DNA of 64,000 bases from contig JAAYNJ010000006.1 of the NCBI GenBank assembly GCA_012520915.1, forward strand, positions 1-64,000, in the 5' to 3' direction. Position numbers and translations under genes: made by a program. The notes under the pieces were generated by a model. The model saw only the letters and a list, made by a program, of their open reading frames with translations, did no database searches and was not told the origin of the DNA. The DNA comes from Oscillospiraceae bacterium (GTDB taxonomy: Bacteria > Bacillota > Clostridia > Oscillospirales > Ruminococcaceae). Below are positions 52,501-62,200 of the stretch, in pieces (within the stretch, counting starts at the first letter, position 1; every line of letters begins with the position of its first letter).

Positions 52501-55328
52501 AACCTGCGGATCAGGTTACCCATGTCAACCCGTGGAAGACCGTCCCGGCTGTAAATGACAACGGAATTGCAACCATCAATCTGTACGCTCAATACAAGCC
52601 GTTATTGGAAATGAGAGCGGAAATAGAATGGTTTGACAAAGGTCAAAAAGCAATCTACGAATCAGATCCCGTTGCATATAACGGTCAGCCTTTAAACCCT
52701 GCGCCATTCGGAAACTCCAATGTCGCTATGGTGCTTCTGCGCACTACGGAGGGCAAGACGCTTGACCCCGCAAAGTATGAGATTGTTCAGGGCTTCTACA
52801 AAACGATAAACGATACGCAAGCGGAGTGGGTATGGACGGCTCAGGAAGGTCACGATGCCAACGGTAGAAAATATTCCTATCTGATGACCGAGTTTAATGC
52901 CCTGCTGTATCCTGACGAACTCGAGATTATCAACCATTTTAATACGCATAAAACATGGGCATCCGTGTACATCAATATGATTGGCCAGAGCGACAACCTT
53001 TCAAAATGGACTTCCATCAGCTTTGCCGACGGAGCGGATACAAGGTCTTTCATGGCGGTTGCAACGAGCAACCAGCCCGACGCAATGAATAAGCAGTTCG
53101 TGAACAGTACCGAAAATTATAAATTTAAGTTAAGAAACTTCGAAGTGGATATTTTGCCGGCCAACATTCACAGAATTCAGGCAAATCACACTCAAATTGT
53201 TATAGACAGTCCGCCTGATGCCAGTTACCTTTACCTGCGTTTAAATGACGGAACGACGGAAGGCGGAACGCTTGTTAAGTTTTATAAAGACAGCAATGTA
53301 TGGAAATTACATCATGAGAATCCTACGCCGGGTTTCCAAATAAACGAAGTGGATGATGGTACAGGAAAAAAACAACTGATTATTTCTTCCTCTGTTCCGG
53401 GCAACCCCTTAAATTTGGAGAATAGGGTGGGGGAAAGGGTCTATGCGCTCTTTACCTCTACTAATGCAGACCAGGAACTTAAAAATTATTCTTCGAGGGA
53501 AATTAAACCCTATAATCCGCTTGATCAACTTGTTGATGTAAGGCAGGAGCCCCATATAAAGGATATAAACGGAGATATTACACACAATGTAGTTTCCGCC
53601 GGGATTCCTGCCGGCTCCTATGCCGGTGCGGAATACACACTGGGTTATATGTCGGGTTTAAACTTCGTTGCGCTCAAGGACAGCGGAAATGATATCAAGG
53701 TTACGCCGGATGCTTTGGGAAAGCTGACTTTTAATGTGCCGGCGGGGATGTTGGACGGGACAGGTAATACACAATATGTAATTCGGGGAGTGGATCCTCT
53801 CGACATGTTCAAGCCCACAAATTTCAACGGACCGGCTATAGATCTGACCGCGCCCACAATTAACGCAAATAATTTTGAAGTATTAACCGGTAATCCGATA
53901 GCGGATGCGGACGGAATACTGTCAACCGACGATTCTAATGCAACCCTCAGATACACAATTACAAAGGGCGGTTTGCCCGCTGCCTTACCTGAGGGCATTG
54001 CCTTCGACCCCGCCACAGGGAAATTTTCCGGCAAGACGGCGGATACCATTCCCGCAGAACAATGCGGGGCCTATAATATTGCCATAACCGCGGAAGATAT
54101 CTACGGAAATGTATCCACGCGGAATATTACGTTTACAATCAACCAGAAACCGACCACGCCGGATATCGAAAGCATTACACAAAGCGCCAATGACAGTAAC
54201 GGCAACGCCGTTATAACCGTAAAAGGACAAACAGGCGCGGCGGTTAAGCTGTACAGCGAGATCGGCGGGGCTTTTACGGAAATTGATATTGCCGGAATCA
54301 GCGGAAAGAGCATAACAAATTCTGACGGAACGATGGAAATTACTCTGACCCAGGCGGACATAATGCGTTTTAACGACGCGAAAGTTTATGTGACACAACA
54401 GAAAGTGAATGAACTGGAGTCCGGCAAGGTTGATTCCACGGAAGCGATAAGCCGAAAAGACAGCGAGAAAATCGCCACCGGCGGAGCTGTCGTAATCGAC
54501 AACAAACCGCCGACACCCCTTATGGCAGTTGCACCCGAAGCCGGAACCGATACGCTGAAGATTACGAACCTTTCCGCAGATCAGAATCTTCCGGATATAA
54601 AAGATGTTCATAAAATTACTCTAAAAATCGGCACTAACGCTCCCTGTACATTGGAGCGCCAGTATGACGCCGTGTCGGGCGAACCAACGGGTAAGTGGAT
54701 CTGCAGCAATCATGGCAATGAGTTTACGGAAACGGAAGAGATGGCTACCGTTATCGTTAATCCGACTACCGGAGAGACCCAAACAAAGAAGGTCGGAGTA
54801 TTAAATTATAAACTGCCGGGAACATTGACTTTTGAGGAATACCAGGTCATAACGGCGACTTATTATGACTATCTGGGGAACGCTACAGCTCCTTTTATCA
54901 CGACCGTTCCGAAACTGCCCGAGCCGATTGCCCCTTATAATTTGACGGGATTTAACAATATCCGGTCCTATCCGGGCAAGACAAGAATTATGGGCAAAGC
55001 CGATCCGGGTGCGGTTGTTTCCACAACTCTCGGTTTTAGAACGTATAAAGCTACCGTAAATGAACTGGGTGAATTTATCCTGGAGATTCCGATTCAACCC
55101 GAAGGTGCCGAAATTACCCTGACATCAATGTTGAACGGCTATACAAGAGAAGCAAAAGTCACAGTTAAAGAGGACCCCCTCTATGGTGTAACGGGAGAAC
55201 CCGGGACATCAAAAACGCCAAGAACCGGCGACTTCGGTTTGGCGTTTGAATGGATTGGTTTGGCAGTTGCATTATCGGGTATAGCATACTTGATAATTCG
55301 AAGAAAAAGAAAGCTGCCCGAAAAGTAA
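49584..55328 (+). CDS. Giant LPXTG-like cell-wall-anchored surface protein
   Basis: 1914 residues. A signal peptide (KKNPIKRLVALLLTGIIVFT, about 1-36) is followed by a large region with no recognised domain. Two Flg_new/InlB-B-like repeats lie at about 729-876 and 880-1005 (RVTFDQNGG, GYRFLGWS, VYAVWERD). A He_PIG-type Ig domain lies at about 1415-1520 (LPEGIAFDPATGKFSGKTAD). The C-terminus has a sortase signal KTPRTGD, a hydrophobic helix and the basic tail RRKRK. The start is TTG with AAGGGG upstream. Probably an adhesin or binding protein of the wall. The -PRTGD motif differs from LPXTG in its first residue. Confidence 0.9.
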   Translation: MRNLSFKVKKNPIKRLVALLLTGIIVFTGLPMLLQAEGSYETNFQWNNIEEDLNEWPLEPGLTKTYLGIGTAGFAYSRYYYNDAGRIVLEFDISIFPDAANQETSAYRTFRDQWKYANIFIDPQLASKVDDAASFFMMSYPADKKTESLSKATKTGANVYKLNVMDVFPKMPTGSDYMKSKLYLVLQSWVTRNHLDEDYAVELRYTNNENQIYEQRGSSGLQVLGSYYGHTPAISPDFDASKNNDDVTLKTIAPFQTASMPGIIPNPILPPDMMRTVGQSVIYDNINGKLVVYYKVAPNHYIYSRPTDTYKYADNGYFLSSWIGIRQVMDSRIYAALKPDENGVVGQMKMFDTNGRGMGWNVATNIRANEFSYTPVTSTVGTYSYMMVPAGFKTSIANKATVPPAHTNNVKNVYLHGHRKEGDYVRFVYNVDKNMMDALFANDINSSTLSISTSYITDRPTQITDIQNVTTPINQTEYRWVANQGIVIPKGAYIIFDLPKDSRSVFKVGLENNYERIIGDMYTKYHVSVMRHSNVDPTDFGAPYTTTPYSATSGGFVLTSETGLIIPMGETIILNMFDDTSPDTVRMTIADNIYGIGGVQYTLEKYLVNQDNLYTMPNAHVRSGIIINRSANTPHVDEFFTDSTAINGHSKYPNALVSMRKAIDGTLLREALSYTTPKVFTVGGADLTGYDFTFDVPAGIQLKKDMDLSFANAADGYFRSAPSTYRTQARVTFDQNGGDGAAVDRIVPINEKSYGEIGYAANGFTGDNILWLDSAGNAVPPSTAVKYLSDYEGYPITDTSSADYLNRQFYSGTPTRSGYRFLGWSTKQVDSMGSAAFNSMPTLTDAAGWDENVNYKFVSDSPVDQSRTVYAVWERDLYQYNIVFHNNNGGTEFTHTLELPLAVVEAGTGKLTDYLGEAGNILYDKDFKKTGCYFVGWSETATVGDMTQVHELYTNASKVQLSGQNFQLQLNEEPADQVTHVNPWKTVPAVNDNGIATINLYAQYKPLLEMRAEIEWFDKGQKAIYESDPVAYNGQPLNPAPFGNSNVAMVLLRTTEGKTLDPAKYEIVQGFYKTINDTQAEWVWTAQEGHDANGRKYSYLMTEFNALLYPDELEIINHFNTHKTWASVYINMIGQSDNLSKWTSISFADGADTRSFMAVATSNQPDAMNKQFVNSTENYKFKLRNFEVDILPANIHRIQANHTQIVIDSPPDASYLYLRLNDGTTEGGTLVKFYKDSNVWKLHHENPTPGFQINEVDDGTGKKQLIISSSVPGNPLNLENRVGERVYALFTSTNADQELKNYSSREIKPYNPLDQLVDVRQEPHIKDINGDITHNVVSAGIPAGSYAGAEYTLGYMSGLNFVALKDSGNDIKVTPDALGKLTFNVPAGMLDGTGNTQYVIRGVDPLDMFKPTNFNGPAIDLTAPTINANNFEVLTGNPIADADGILSTDDSNATLRYTITKGGLPAALPEGIAFDPATGKFSGKTADTIPAEQCGAYNIAITAEDIYGNVSTRNITFTINQKPTTPDIESITQSANDSNGNAVITVKGQTGAAVKLYSEIGGAFTEIDIAGISGKSITNSDGTMEITLTQADIMRFNDAKVYVTQQKVNELESGKVDSTEAISRKDSEKIATGGAVVIDNKPPTPLMAVAPEAGTDTLKITNLSADQNLPDIKDVHKITLKIGTNAPCTLERQYDAVSGEPTGKWICSNHGNEFTETEEMATVIVNPTTGETQTKKVGVLNYKLPGTLTFEEYQVITATYYDYLGNATAPFITTVPKLPEPIAPYNLTGFNNIRSYPGKTRIMGKADPGAVVSTTLGFRTYKATVNELGEFILEIPIQPEGAEITLTSMLNGYTREAKVTVKEDPLYGVTGEPGTSKTPRTGDFGLAFEWIGLAVALSGIAYLIIRRKRKLPEK

Positions 55329-55337
55329 AGAATTCTT

Positions 55338-55373
55338 AAAAGAGAGCTGATGGATTATTCGGCTCTCTTTTTT
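55338..55373 (+). terminator. Rho-independent terminator after the surface protein gene
   Basis: AAAGAGAGC (55338-55346) pairs with GCTCTCTTT (55362-55370), followed by TTTATTTG. It begins 9 bp after the stop codon. Confidence 0.85.
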
Positions 55374-55449
55374 ATTTGCAGTTTTCGCTTAATCGCCTGA
55401 AAAAATACAGGTGGAAAGAGAAATATAAAGACATTCTTTTATATTTTTC

Positions 55450-55477
55450 TGCAAATGATTCTCATTCATTGTATAAT
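55450..55477 (+). promoter_or_regulatory. Promoter region with Fur/PerR-like box
   Basis: TGCAAATGATTCTCA (55450-55464), read on the minus strand as TGAGAATCATTTGCA, matches the 7-1-7 Fur/PerR box TGATAATnATTATCA in 11 of 14 positions. A perfect TATAAT follows at 55472-55477. No good -35 element is seen, so the box replaces the usual -35 region. Confidence 0.4.
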
Positions 55478-55515
55478 CGACTAAATATAGGATTCTGTTT
55501 TCTAGGGGAGTTTAT

Positions 55516-56529
55516 ATGGCAAGTGACAGTTGGATTTTGATTTTTGCCTTGCTATTGTTCTTATTAGGTGCTTCATATTGTGCGGCTACCGAAATCAGCT
55601 ATTCATCAATAAACAAAATCAAACTCAAAAATCAAGCGGATAACAACGATAAAAAGGCGTTAACGGCTACTTATATTTTAAAGAATTTTGACAGTGCTTT
55701 AGTTGCCTTGCTTATAGGAAACAATCTCACTCACAACGGTTTTGCAGCTGTTGCCACAATATTGTCCACAAGACATTTCGGAAACAAGTACCTTACTCTC
55801 ACTACATTGATGTCCACACTTATTGTGTTTTTGTTCAGTGAAATGATTCCCAAGAGTTTCGGAAAGTCCAACTATAACTACGCATTGAAGGTGGCGTTTT
55901 CCTTAAGAACTCTTATGAAGATTTTAAAACCCTTCAGCTTGTTTTTTATGGGCATTTCAACTCTTGTATCAAAATTCTTTCCCCCTTCGGACGAGCCCGA
56001 AATTAACGAAGAAGAATTTTTTCAGATTGTCCAAAATGTGGGAGAAGAGGGCGTTATAAGCAAGAGAGACCACAAGCTAATCTCCTCCGCGCTTAATTTT
56101 GACAATAAAAAAGCAAAAGATGTCTATACTCCTATAGAAGACGGAATACTGATAGATATCAGTACCGGCAAAAAAGAAATTATAAATACCATAAAAAACA
56201 CGGGGTTTTCCAGATATCCCGTGTTTGAGGGAGAAAAAGATAATATTGTCGGGGTGCTACAGACAAAGGAGTTTTATAAAAACTACTTCCAAAACCCCGA
56301 CTTTAATTTGCACAGCATATTGTTAAAACCCTATTTTGCAGGGCCTGAAATGGTTATTGATGATTTAATGAATGAACTGAGCGCAAATAAAATACATATG
56401 TCAATGGTTGTTGATGATAACGGCAACCATCTCGGCATAGTGACGCTGAATGATATTTTGGAAGAGCTTATAGGAGAAATAAAAGAAAATAAAAACGATG
56501 ATTCAGAAGAAAAGGAAGAAAGCAAATGA
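55516..56529 (+). CDS. CNNM/CBS-domain membrane protein without CorC domain
   Basis: 337 residues. The N-terminal CNNM domain (about 1-160) has three or four helices and the family blocks CAATEISYSSINKIKLKNQA and LIGNNLTHNG. A pair of CBS domains covers about 190-325 (FSRYPVFEGEKDNIVGV, MVVDDNGNHLGIVTLNDILEE). The C-terminal CorC_HlyC domain present in most relatives is missing; the protein ends in an acidic tail. CNNM proteins move Mg2+ or other divalent ions across the membrane. GGGGAG precedes the ATG. The next gene overlaps its stop (ATGA), so the two are translationally coupled. Confidence 0.88.
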   Translation: MASDSWILIFALLLFLLGASYCAATEISYSSINKIKLKNQADNNDKKALTATYILKNFDSALVALLIGNNLTHNGFAAVATILSTRHFGNKYLTLTTLMSTLIVFLFSEMIPKSFGKSNYNYALKVAFSLRTLMKILKPFSLFFMGISTLVSKFFPPSDEPEINEEEFFQIVQNVGEEGVISKRDHKLISSALNFDNKKAKDVYTPIEDGILIDISTGKKEIINTIKNTGFSRYPVFEGEKDNIVGVLQTKEFYKNYFQNPDFNLHSILLKPYFAGPEMVIDDLMNELSANKIHMSMVVDDNGNHLGIVTLNDILEELIGEIKENKNDDSEEKEESK

Positions 56530-57815
56530 CGGATGTAAATGTAATGCATTACATAGGAATAGCGGTCTGCATTTTGTTCTCCGCCTTTTTTTCCGCTTCG
56601 GAAATAGCCTTTTCCTCCGCTAACCGCATGCGGCTTAAAAATAAATCGGAAAAGGGCAATTTACCCGCCCGTTTTGCATTATATATAGTTGATCATTTTG
56701 ACGATACTCTTTCAACAATATTGATAGGGAACAATCTCGTAAATATTTTGGCAACATCCATATCCACGGTAATAGTCATCAACCTGGTAGGTGAACGGGG
56801 AACATTCCTTGCTACATTGGCTATAACGGTGATTATTTTGATATTTGGAGAGATAACACCCAAGATTATTGCCAGAAACATATCATTTGAGTTTGCATTA
56901 TTCGCATCTTTTCCGATTAGAATAATGATGAAGGTTCTTTCTCCCGTAATTAAGGTAGTTGTGGCTATAGTAGGGGTGTTTTCTTCAAAATGGAAAAAGG
57001 AAGATGAGAAAAAAATGACGGTGGAAGAATTGGCTACCATCATAGAGTATATAGAAGACGACGGAGTTATAGACAAGGAGAAATCGGACCTCCTTCAGTT
57101 AACTTTGGAATTCTCCGATATAAGAGTGGAAGAGGTTATTACTCCGAGACGGAACATGACGGTAATTGACATAGACGAAGAAACGGACGAGATTATGAAT
57201 ATCATACTGAATACGCCCTTCTCCAGACTTCCGGTGTATAAAGATGATATAGAAAATATAATCGGAATTCTTCATATAGGGAGCTTGCTTGAAAAACTGA
57301 TTGATATCGGCGGCGATGACTATTCCAATATAGACAAAATGATTATGGATTTAATGCAAAAACCCTTATTTATCCCCGAGTCCCAGAAGTTGCCCGAAAC
57401 ATTTAATCTGTTAAGCAAAAGAAACATACCAATGGCGTTAGTTGTGGATGAATACGGAGGAATCACGGGATGTGTGACAATTGAAGATATAGTCGAGGAA
57501 CTGGTAGGAGAAATATGGGACGAATATGACACGGTTCAAGATTATATCAAAGAAATCGGTGAGAACATTTACGAAGTTAGCGGGGATATGAGCCTTAGGG
57601 AGTTCTCCATAGAACTTGATATAGACCGCAAACTTACTGAAAGCGAATATAACAGTACGGTCGGCGGATGGCTGATTGAGAGATTCGGAAAACTGCCCGA
57701 TGGGGGTGATTCCCTGACAATCGGGAATATATATGTAAAAATATTGGAAGCGGATTCTTTTAGGGTGAGCAAGGTGCTGGTTCGGATTTCGGATATCATG
57801 GAAGAGGAAATATAA
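56526..57815 (+). CDS. CNNM/CBS/CorC-domain transporter (hemolysin C family)
   Basis: 429 residues, the full form of the family. CNNM domain about 1-185 (SASEIAFSSANRMRLKNKSE, ILIGNNLVNI and FGEITPK), CBS pair about 205-335 (FSRLPVYKDDIENIIGI, VDEYGGITGCVTIEDIVEEL), and CorC_HlyC domain about 345-425 (YEVSGDMSLREFSIELDI). Probably Mg2+ or Co2+ efflux or uptake. It partners with the shorter gene before it; a heterodimer in which only one chain has the CorC domain is possible. Confidence 0.92.
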   Translation: MTDVNVMHYIGIAVCILFSAFFSASEIAFSSANRMRLKNKSEKGNLPARFALYIVDHFDDTLSTILIGNNLVNILATSISTVIVINLVGERGTFLATLAITVIILIFGEITPKIIARNISFEFALFASFPIRIMMKVLSPVIKVVVAIVGVFSSKWKKEDEKKMTVEELATIIEYIEDDGVIDKEKSDLLQLTLEFSDIRVEEVITPRRNMTVIDIDEETDEIMNIILNTPFSRLPVYKDDIENIIGILHIGSLLEKLIDIGGDDYSNIDKMIMDLMQKPLFIPESQKLPETFNLLSKRNIPMALVVDEYGGITGCVTIEDIVEELVGEIWDEYDTVQDYIKEIGENIYEVSGDMSLREFSIELDIDRKLTESEYNSTVGGWLIERFGKLPDGGDSLTIGNIYVKILEADSFRVSKVLVRISDIMEEEI

Positions 57816-57873
57816 TAATTAGCAGAGTAGGTTGCTCTGTTTAATCTAAAAAAATAACGAAGAAGGAGGTTTA

Positions 57874-58323
57874 ATGAAAAAACTATATTTACTAAGGCAT
57901 GCCAAGAGCAGTTGGGACAACCCCATGTTAAGAGATTATGACAGACCGCTGAACGCCCGAGGAAAAAGGCAGGCAAATGCCATGGGCAGGTTTTTTCAGG
58001 AAAAAGCCTTTAAAATAGACGGCATTATTTGCTCCGGTGCGGCAAGAACCAGGCAGACGCTGGATCTGATTTTGGAGTTTTATGATTATCGGGGGGAAAT
58101 CGAATACAGTGATGAAATCTATGCTTCAACGGTTTCTGTTCTGAAAGAGATTGTCTTACATGCAAAGTATGATTCACTTCTATTGATAGGACACAATCCG
58201 GAGATAGAAGCCCTTGCCGGTTGCCTGACCGATCTGGACTTAATCATGCCTACCTGCCAGCTGGCGGTCATCGATATAAAGAAAAGAAATTTGGAAATAT
58301 TTATCAGACCGGAAAACCCTTGA
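57874..58323 (+). CDS. sixA: SixA-type phosphohistidine phosphatase
   Basis: Histidine phosphatase superfamily, branch 1, 149 residues. The catalytic RHAKSSW is at the N-terminus (LLRHAKSSWDNP), with a partner His in GHNPE near residue 108 and Arg in the CSGAARTRQT segment. SixA enzymes dephosphorylate phosphohistidine on HPt-type proteins or phosphotransferase components. No kinase gene is adjacent. AGGAGG precedes the ATG. Confidence 0.88.
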   Translation: MKKLYLLRHAKSSWDNPMLRDYDRPLNARGKRQANAMGRFFQEKAFKIDGIICSGAARTRQTLDLILEFYDYRGEIEYSDEIYASTVSVLKEIVLHAKYDSLLLIGHNPEIEALAGCLTDLDLIMPTCQLAVIDIKKRNLEIFIRPENP

Positions 58324-58439
58324 GGTGTAGCGCCGCTGTTTAAGTTGCCATAGCCGAAAACCAAAAAAGAGAACAAAAGGCAAGGCGAAGGCTAAAATAT
58401 TTTTATGTTTGTATTTAAGGAAGCCGATGTGCTAACATC

Positions 58440-58470
58440 TTGACATGGGGAATTAGTCTATTTTTATAGA
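58440..58470 (+). promoter_or_regulatory. Possible promoter of the lipoprotein/subtilase group
   Basis: A perfect TTGACA (58440-58445) and TATAGA (58465-58470) with a 19-bp spacer, 20 bp before the lipoprotein start. The spacer is longer than ideal. Confidence 0.45.
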
Positions 58471-58489
58471 TTTATTATCAGGAGGAGAT

Positions 58490-59173
58490 ATGAAGGGCGA
58501 GTTAAATTATGTTAAAAGATGCATATCGTGCAGGCGTTTATTTGTGTCTTGTATTTTTGCCTTTCTTTTCTTTTTCCTTTTTTTCTCCGGTTGCGCCGCC
58601 AAGGAACATGGTACACAACAAAATACACAGCCGTCGGACGGAATCGGATCAGCGAACCCGTCTATGATTGAAGAACTTAATATGCAGGATTTACGCACCC
58701 TTCGGGAAACTCTCCGTCCGCCTTTAGTTGAAGGAGACAGTATCGGTTATTTTGCCCGCATACTGCGCACACCGCCCAAGGGGAAAACGGCGGGCGTGTC
58801 AACAAACCCCGTTCTTTTGAACAGCAGCGACGGCTTGAATGAGTTTCTCCAAGAAGCTCTGATTGGATGGCAGTTTGCCGAAGAGGATATGCTGCTGATA
58901 AAAGCAGTTTATAATGACGATTTTTTTAAAGATAAAGTACTCATTGCAGGTGCTCTCGGTCTCAACTCCGGCTCAATTCAGGTGGGTATTGAAAAAGTGA
59001 TTCAGACAAAAGATTACGTTGCAGTCCTGTTTAACTTTACCTTTCCCGAAACAGGTACCGCCGACATGATGAGCTGGCATTATTTTGTTGAGGTTGATGC
59101 CGGCGAAGCTGAAGGGCGGGAAGCGGCACAGACCTATCTGCCGGATATGAGCCGACCCAAAGAAACGGAATAA
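58490..59173 (+). CDS. Lipoprotein of unknown function
   Basis: 227 residues. A long hydrophobic start ends in lipobox FFSGC, so the protein is anchored outside the membrane. The mature part is predicted to hold a small mixed alpha/beta domain with no family recognised. GGAGGAG lies directly before the ATG. It lies 97 bp before the subtilase gene and in the same direction; it might be an inhibitor, chaperone or partner of that protease, which is inference from context only. Confidence 0.7.
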   Translation: MKGELNYVKRCISCRRLFVSCIFAFLFFFLFFSGCAAKEHGTQQNTQPSDGIGSANPSMIEELNMQDLRTLRETLRPPLVEGDSIGYFARILRTPPKGKTAGVSTNPVLLNSSDGLNEFLQEALIGWQFAEEDMLLIKAVYNDDFFKDKVLIAGALGLNSGSIQVGIEKVIQTKDYVAVLFNFTFPETGTADMMSWHYFVEVDAGEAEGREAAQTYLPDMSRPKETE

Positions 59174-59270
59174 TAACTATGGCAGACGAACTCTGCCGCC
59201 TGATTTAGAAAGTTAAATTCAAAAAGCAAAAAAGAAAGCGCCCTGCGCCAAGCTCGAGGAAGGAGCCTAT

Positions 59271-62200
59271 ATGTATTGTAACAATTGTGGCTTTAAGAAC
59301 AATGAAGGAACACGCTTTTGCGTAAACTGCGGACAACAGATTAAGCAGGAGACACAACAACCGGCAACCGGGCAAACAATCTCGCAGACCGGGCAGGAAA
59401 ATCAGACAGCAGTCTTTGGGACATCTGCGCAAACCCCTTCGTCTCAGTCCTTTGAACCACGTGTATCCGCAATGCAATCAGGTCAGCCGCCAATCCCACA
59501 GCAGGAACAGCCTCCCGCTTGGACAGGTCAGCAGTCTGCCCCGCCTCAAACACCGGAGCCGTGGACGACGCCGCCGACCAATACAGGCCGGACTCCGCCT
59601 TCGCCGTTCCCCGGACAGGCAGTTTATCAGCAGCCGGGTCGGATGGGACCGCAGGCACCCGAAGCGGGCTGGCAAGCTGCTCCACCTGTTTGGCAAGGAC
59701 AACAGCAGGCAATTCCGCCCGGCTGGCAGGGACAACATTCCCCAACCCCGCCGCCTGCAAAGAAGAAAAAGAAAAAGACGGGTCTGATAATTGCTATCAG
59801 TTTAGTGGTTCTGTTAATTGCTGGTTTTCTCGTCTATTCACTGCCGTTGAGACCGCGAATTGTCCTTGAGGGTGCGCGACAAACTCTTGACGGCAGCATC
59901 GATGACCTCTCCCTGTCGGTTAAGACAAACCAGTGGATTCAAGAAGTCCGATATGCGCTGGACCCCGATGACCCCGACGATGCCGACGCCTATATCCTGT
60001 TGGAAGACGCCGAGGGAGGGATCTTCAGCAAGGAAGCAGACTTGCCCGTCCTCTTTCTTGATAAGGCTGTCAACAAATCGTCAATGGAGAGAGGGCCCTG
60101 GGAGCGCACGGATGCCAATGCAAAGCTAGGAAACCATAAACTCTACATTACGGTTAAGACCGTATTCGGCACCTCAAAACCCCAGCCTTTCAACCTCCTT
60201 TATGCGTCAGGAATTTCCGCATTACCGGACAAGACAAAAATCAGAGATTTAAAGGTAGATGAGATAACCACTTCCGCCCTAATCAATGAACTTCTTGTAT
60301 CCGTCTATATGGGCGGCGACCGCCAGACAGCCGAATACCTTGCAGAAGAAACGGGAGGCGAGATAGTCGGCGAAATTCCCGCTATTTCCCGCTATCAAAT
60401 CAGATATGATAATGCGAGTGAAGAGGAGATAGCCGGTATTTTAGAGGATTTGCGAAACAGACCGGAAGTGTTGACGGCTCAATATAACTATATTTATGAT
60501 CGCTCAGAGGTTCAGCTCTATCCGAATGACGCTCTTTTCGACTCCTGGGATATCGAAGAACCCGACGGAAACAACTGGGGACTTGAAGTTATCCGCGCCC
60601 CTCTTATTTGGAAAGACCTTGACTCGTTTACGCCGATTTCGATAGGTGTCGCTGACGGCGGTCTCGAATACGGACACGAAGATCTGAATATCAATCGCTC
60701 CAATGTCTTCCTTTTCCCAACCTATACCATGGAGAGCCTTGATGACATGGAACTGTTCTATGCCAAGTCGAAGAAGACACCCGGTTCCGACTACTATGGC
60801 GGAAAAGAGCACGGAACACATGTTACCGGTATTATTTCGGCGTTGGGCGACAACGGTATCGGAACTGCAGGTGTAAACTGGAATACAATCCCCTATTTCT
60901 TCCACTACTGGCATATGGATGTAAACGAAGAAACAGGGGAACTGGATATTTGGAACGTGACAACTTCCTTTGAACTTGAGGTAACTCTGACTACTCTTGT
61001 TGAGCAAGGATGTCGTGTTATAAATTACAGCATCGGCGACGGCATGCCTTCGGAACCGGGCGGCAAGCACGAATACTTTGAGCAACAGGCTTACGGCGAC
61101 CTTTGTCTCCGTCTGGAGAGCCTCGGCTACGACTTCCTTGTTTTCAAGGCCGCAGGAAATGAATCCGATGATGCCGAAGCCTACGCCATGAACAGAATCA
61201 TGACGGGTACGGAAGCAGCCCGCAGACATACCGTCATTGTTGCCGCAATTGAAAACACGCCGATAGAATTAAGGGGTGTTGATGAACGCGCCAAGTTCGG
61301 ATATCAAATGAGCAGCTATTCAAACTACGGCAGTCTTGTTGACGTAGCTGCGCCCGGTACGGATGTATTCAGCACCGTTCCGAATAACAGTTACGTTAGT
61401 ATGCCGGGGACTTCGATGGCTTCGCCCATGGCGGCCGGGGTTGCCTCGCTGATTTACGGTGCCCATCCTGAGTATAACGCGTCTCAGGTAAAGGCCATAT
61501 TAATGGAAGAAACCGACACCTTCACCACCGACGGCACCAATCTGATTCCCGTCGTCAATGCGGCGCTGGCTTCTGATTATGCAAAGACAGGGGATCTTCC
61601 GATAGTACCGCCGGGAGAAATCATACCCAACCCGGTCCTGGCGCCGTATCCCGGACCTCCCACACCCACTCCCGTTCCTCCGCCGGGATCCATAAGGTTG
61701 CCCGGACACACCCCATTTCAACTTGAACAGGGGCAGGCGGGTCTCGCGGGTCTGGTCTATGACTCAACGACAAAAAACCCCGTTGCTTTCTTCAGCGTCT
61801 ACTTCACCGGACCGGACGGAGAAATGGTTGTCTTGGATTTTGCCTACCCCTATCCGGAAACCTTCGACGCCCAGTTAATGGGAGAGTTTTTTACCCGTAT
61901 GAACCTCGCCCAGGGTCAGGAAGCGGTAGTCACCGATTTTGTTATCGAGGCGCTCGGATATGAACTCTATGAGGCGGGTTCAATCACGGTGCGTGGCGGC
62001 GAGGTGACGAGTCTCGGCACAATCCTGTTGACACCCGAAGATGAAGAAAGCGTAAGACTGCCGGGGCATACGCCCTTCTTCCCTGAAGAAGGTGCGGGCG
62101 GTTTTTCGGGATTTGTATGCGATGCCGTGACGAAGCAGCGGATACCGTTCTTTGAATTATCCGCAAATTATTTGGGAGAAGATTTTTCATTTTCTTTTGA

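Noticed and set aside
60504-61229. A 241-codon antisense frame inside the subtilase gene
   Set aside because: The plus frame carries all catalytic motifs there. The antisense product has no family features.
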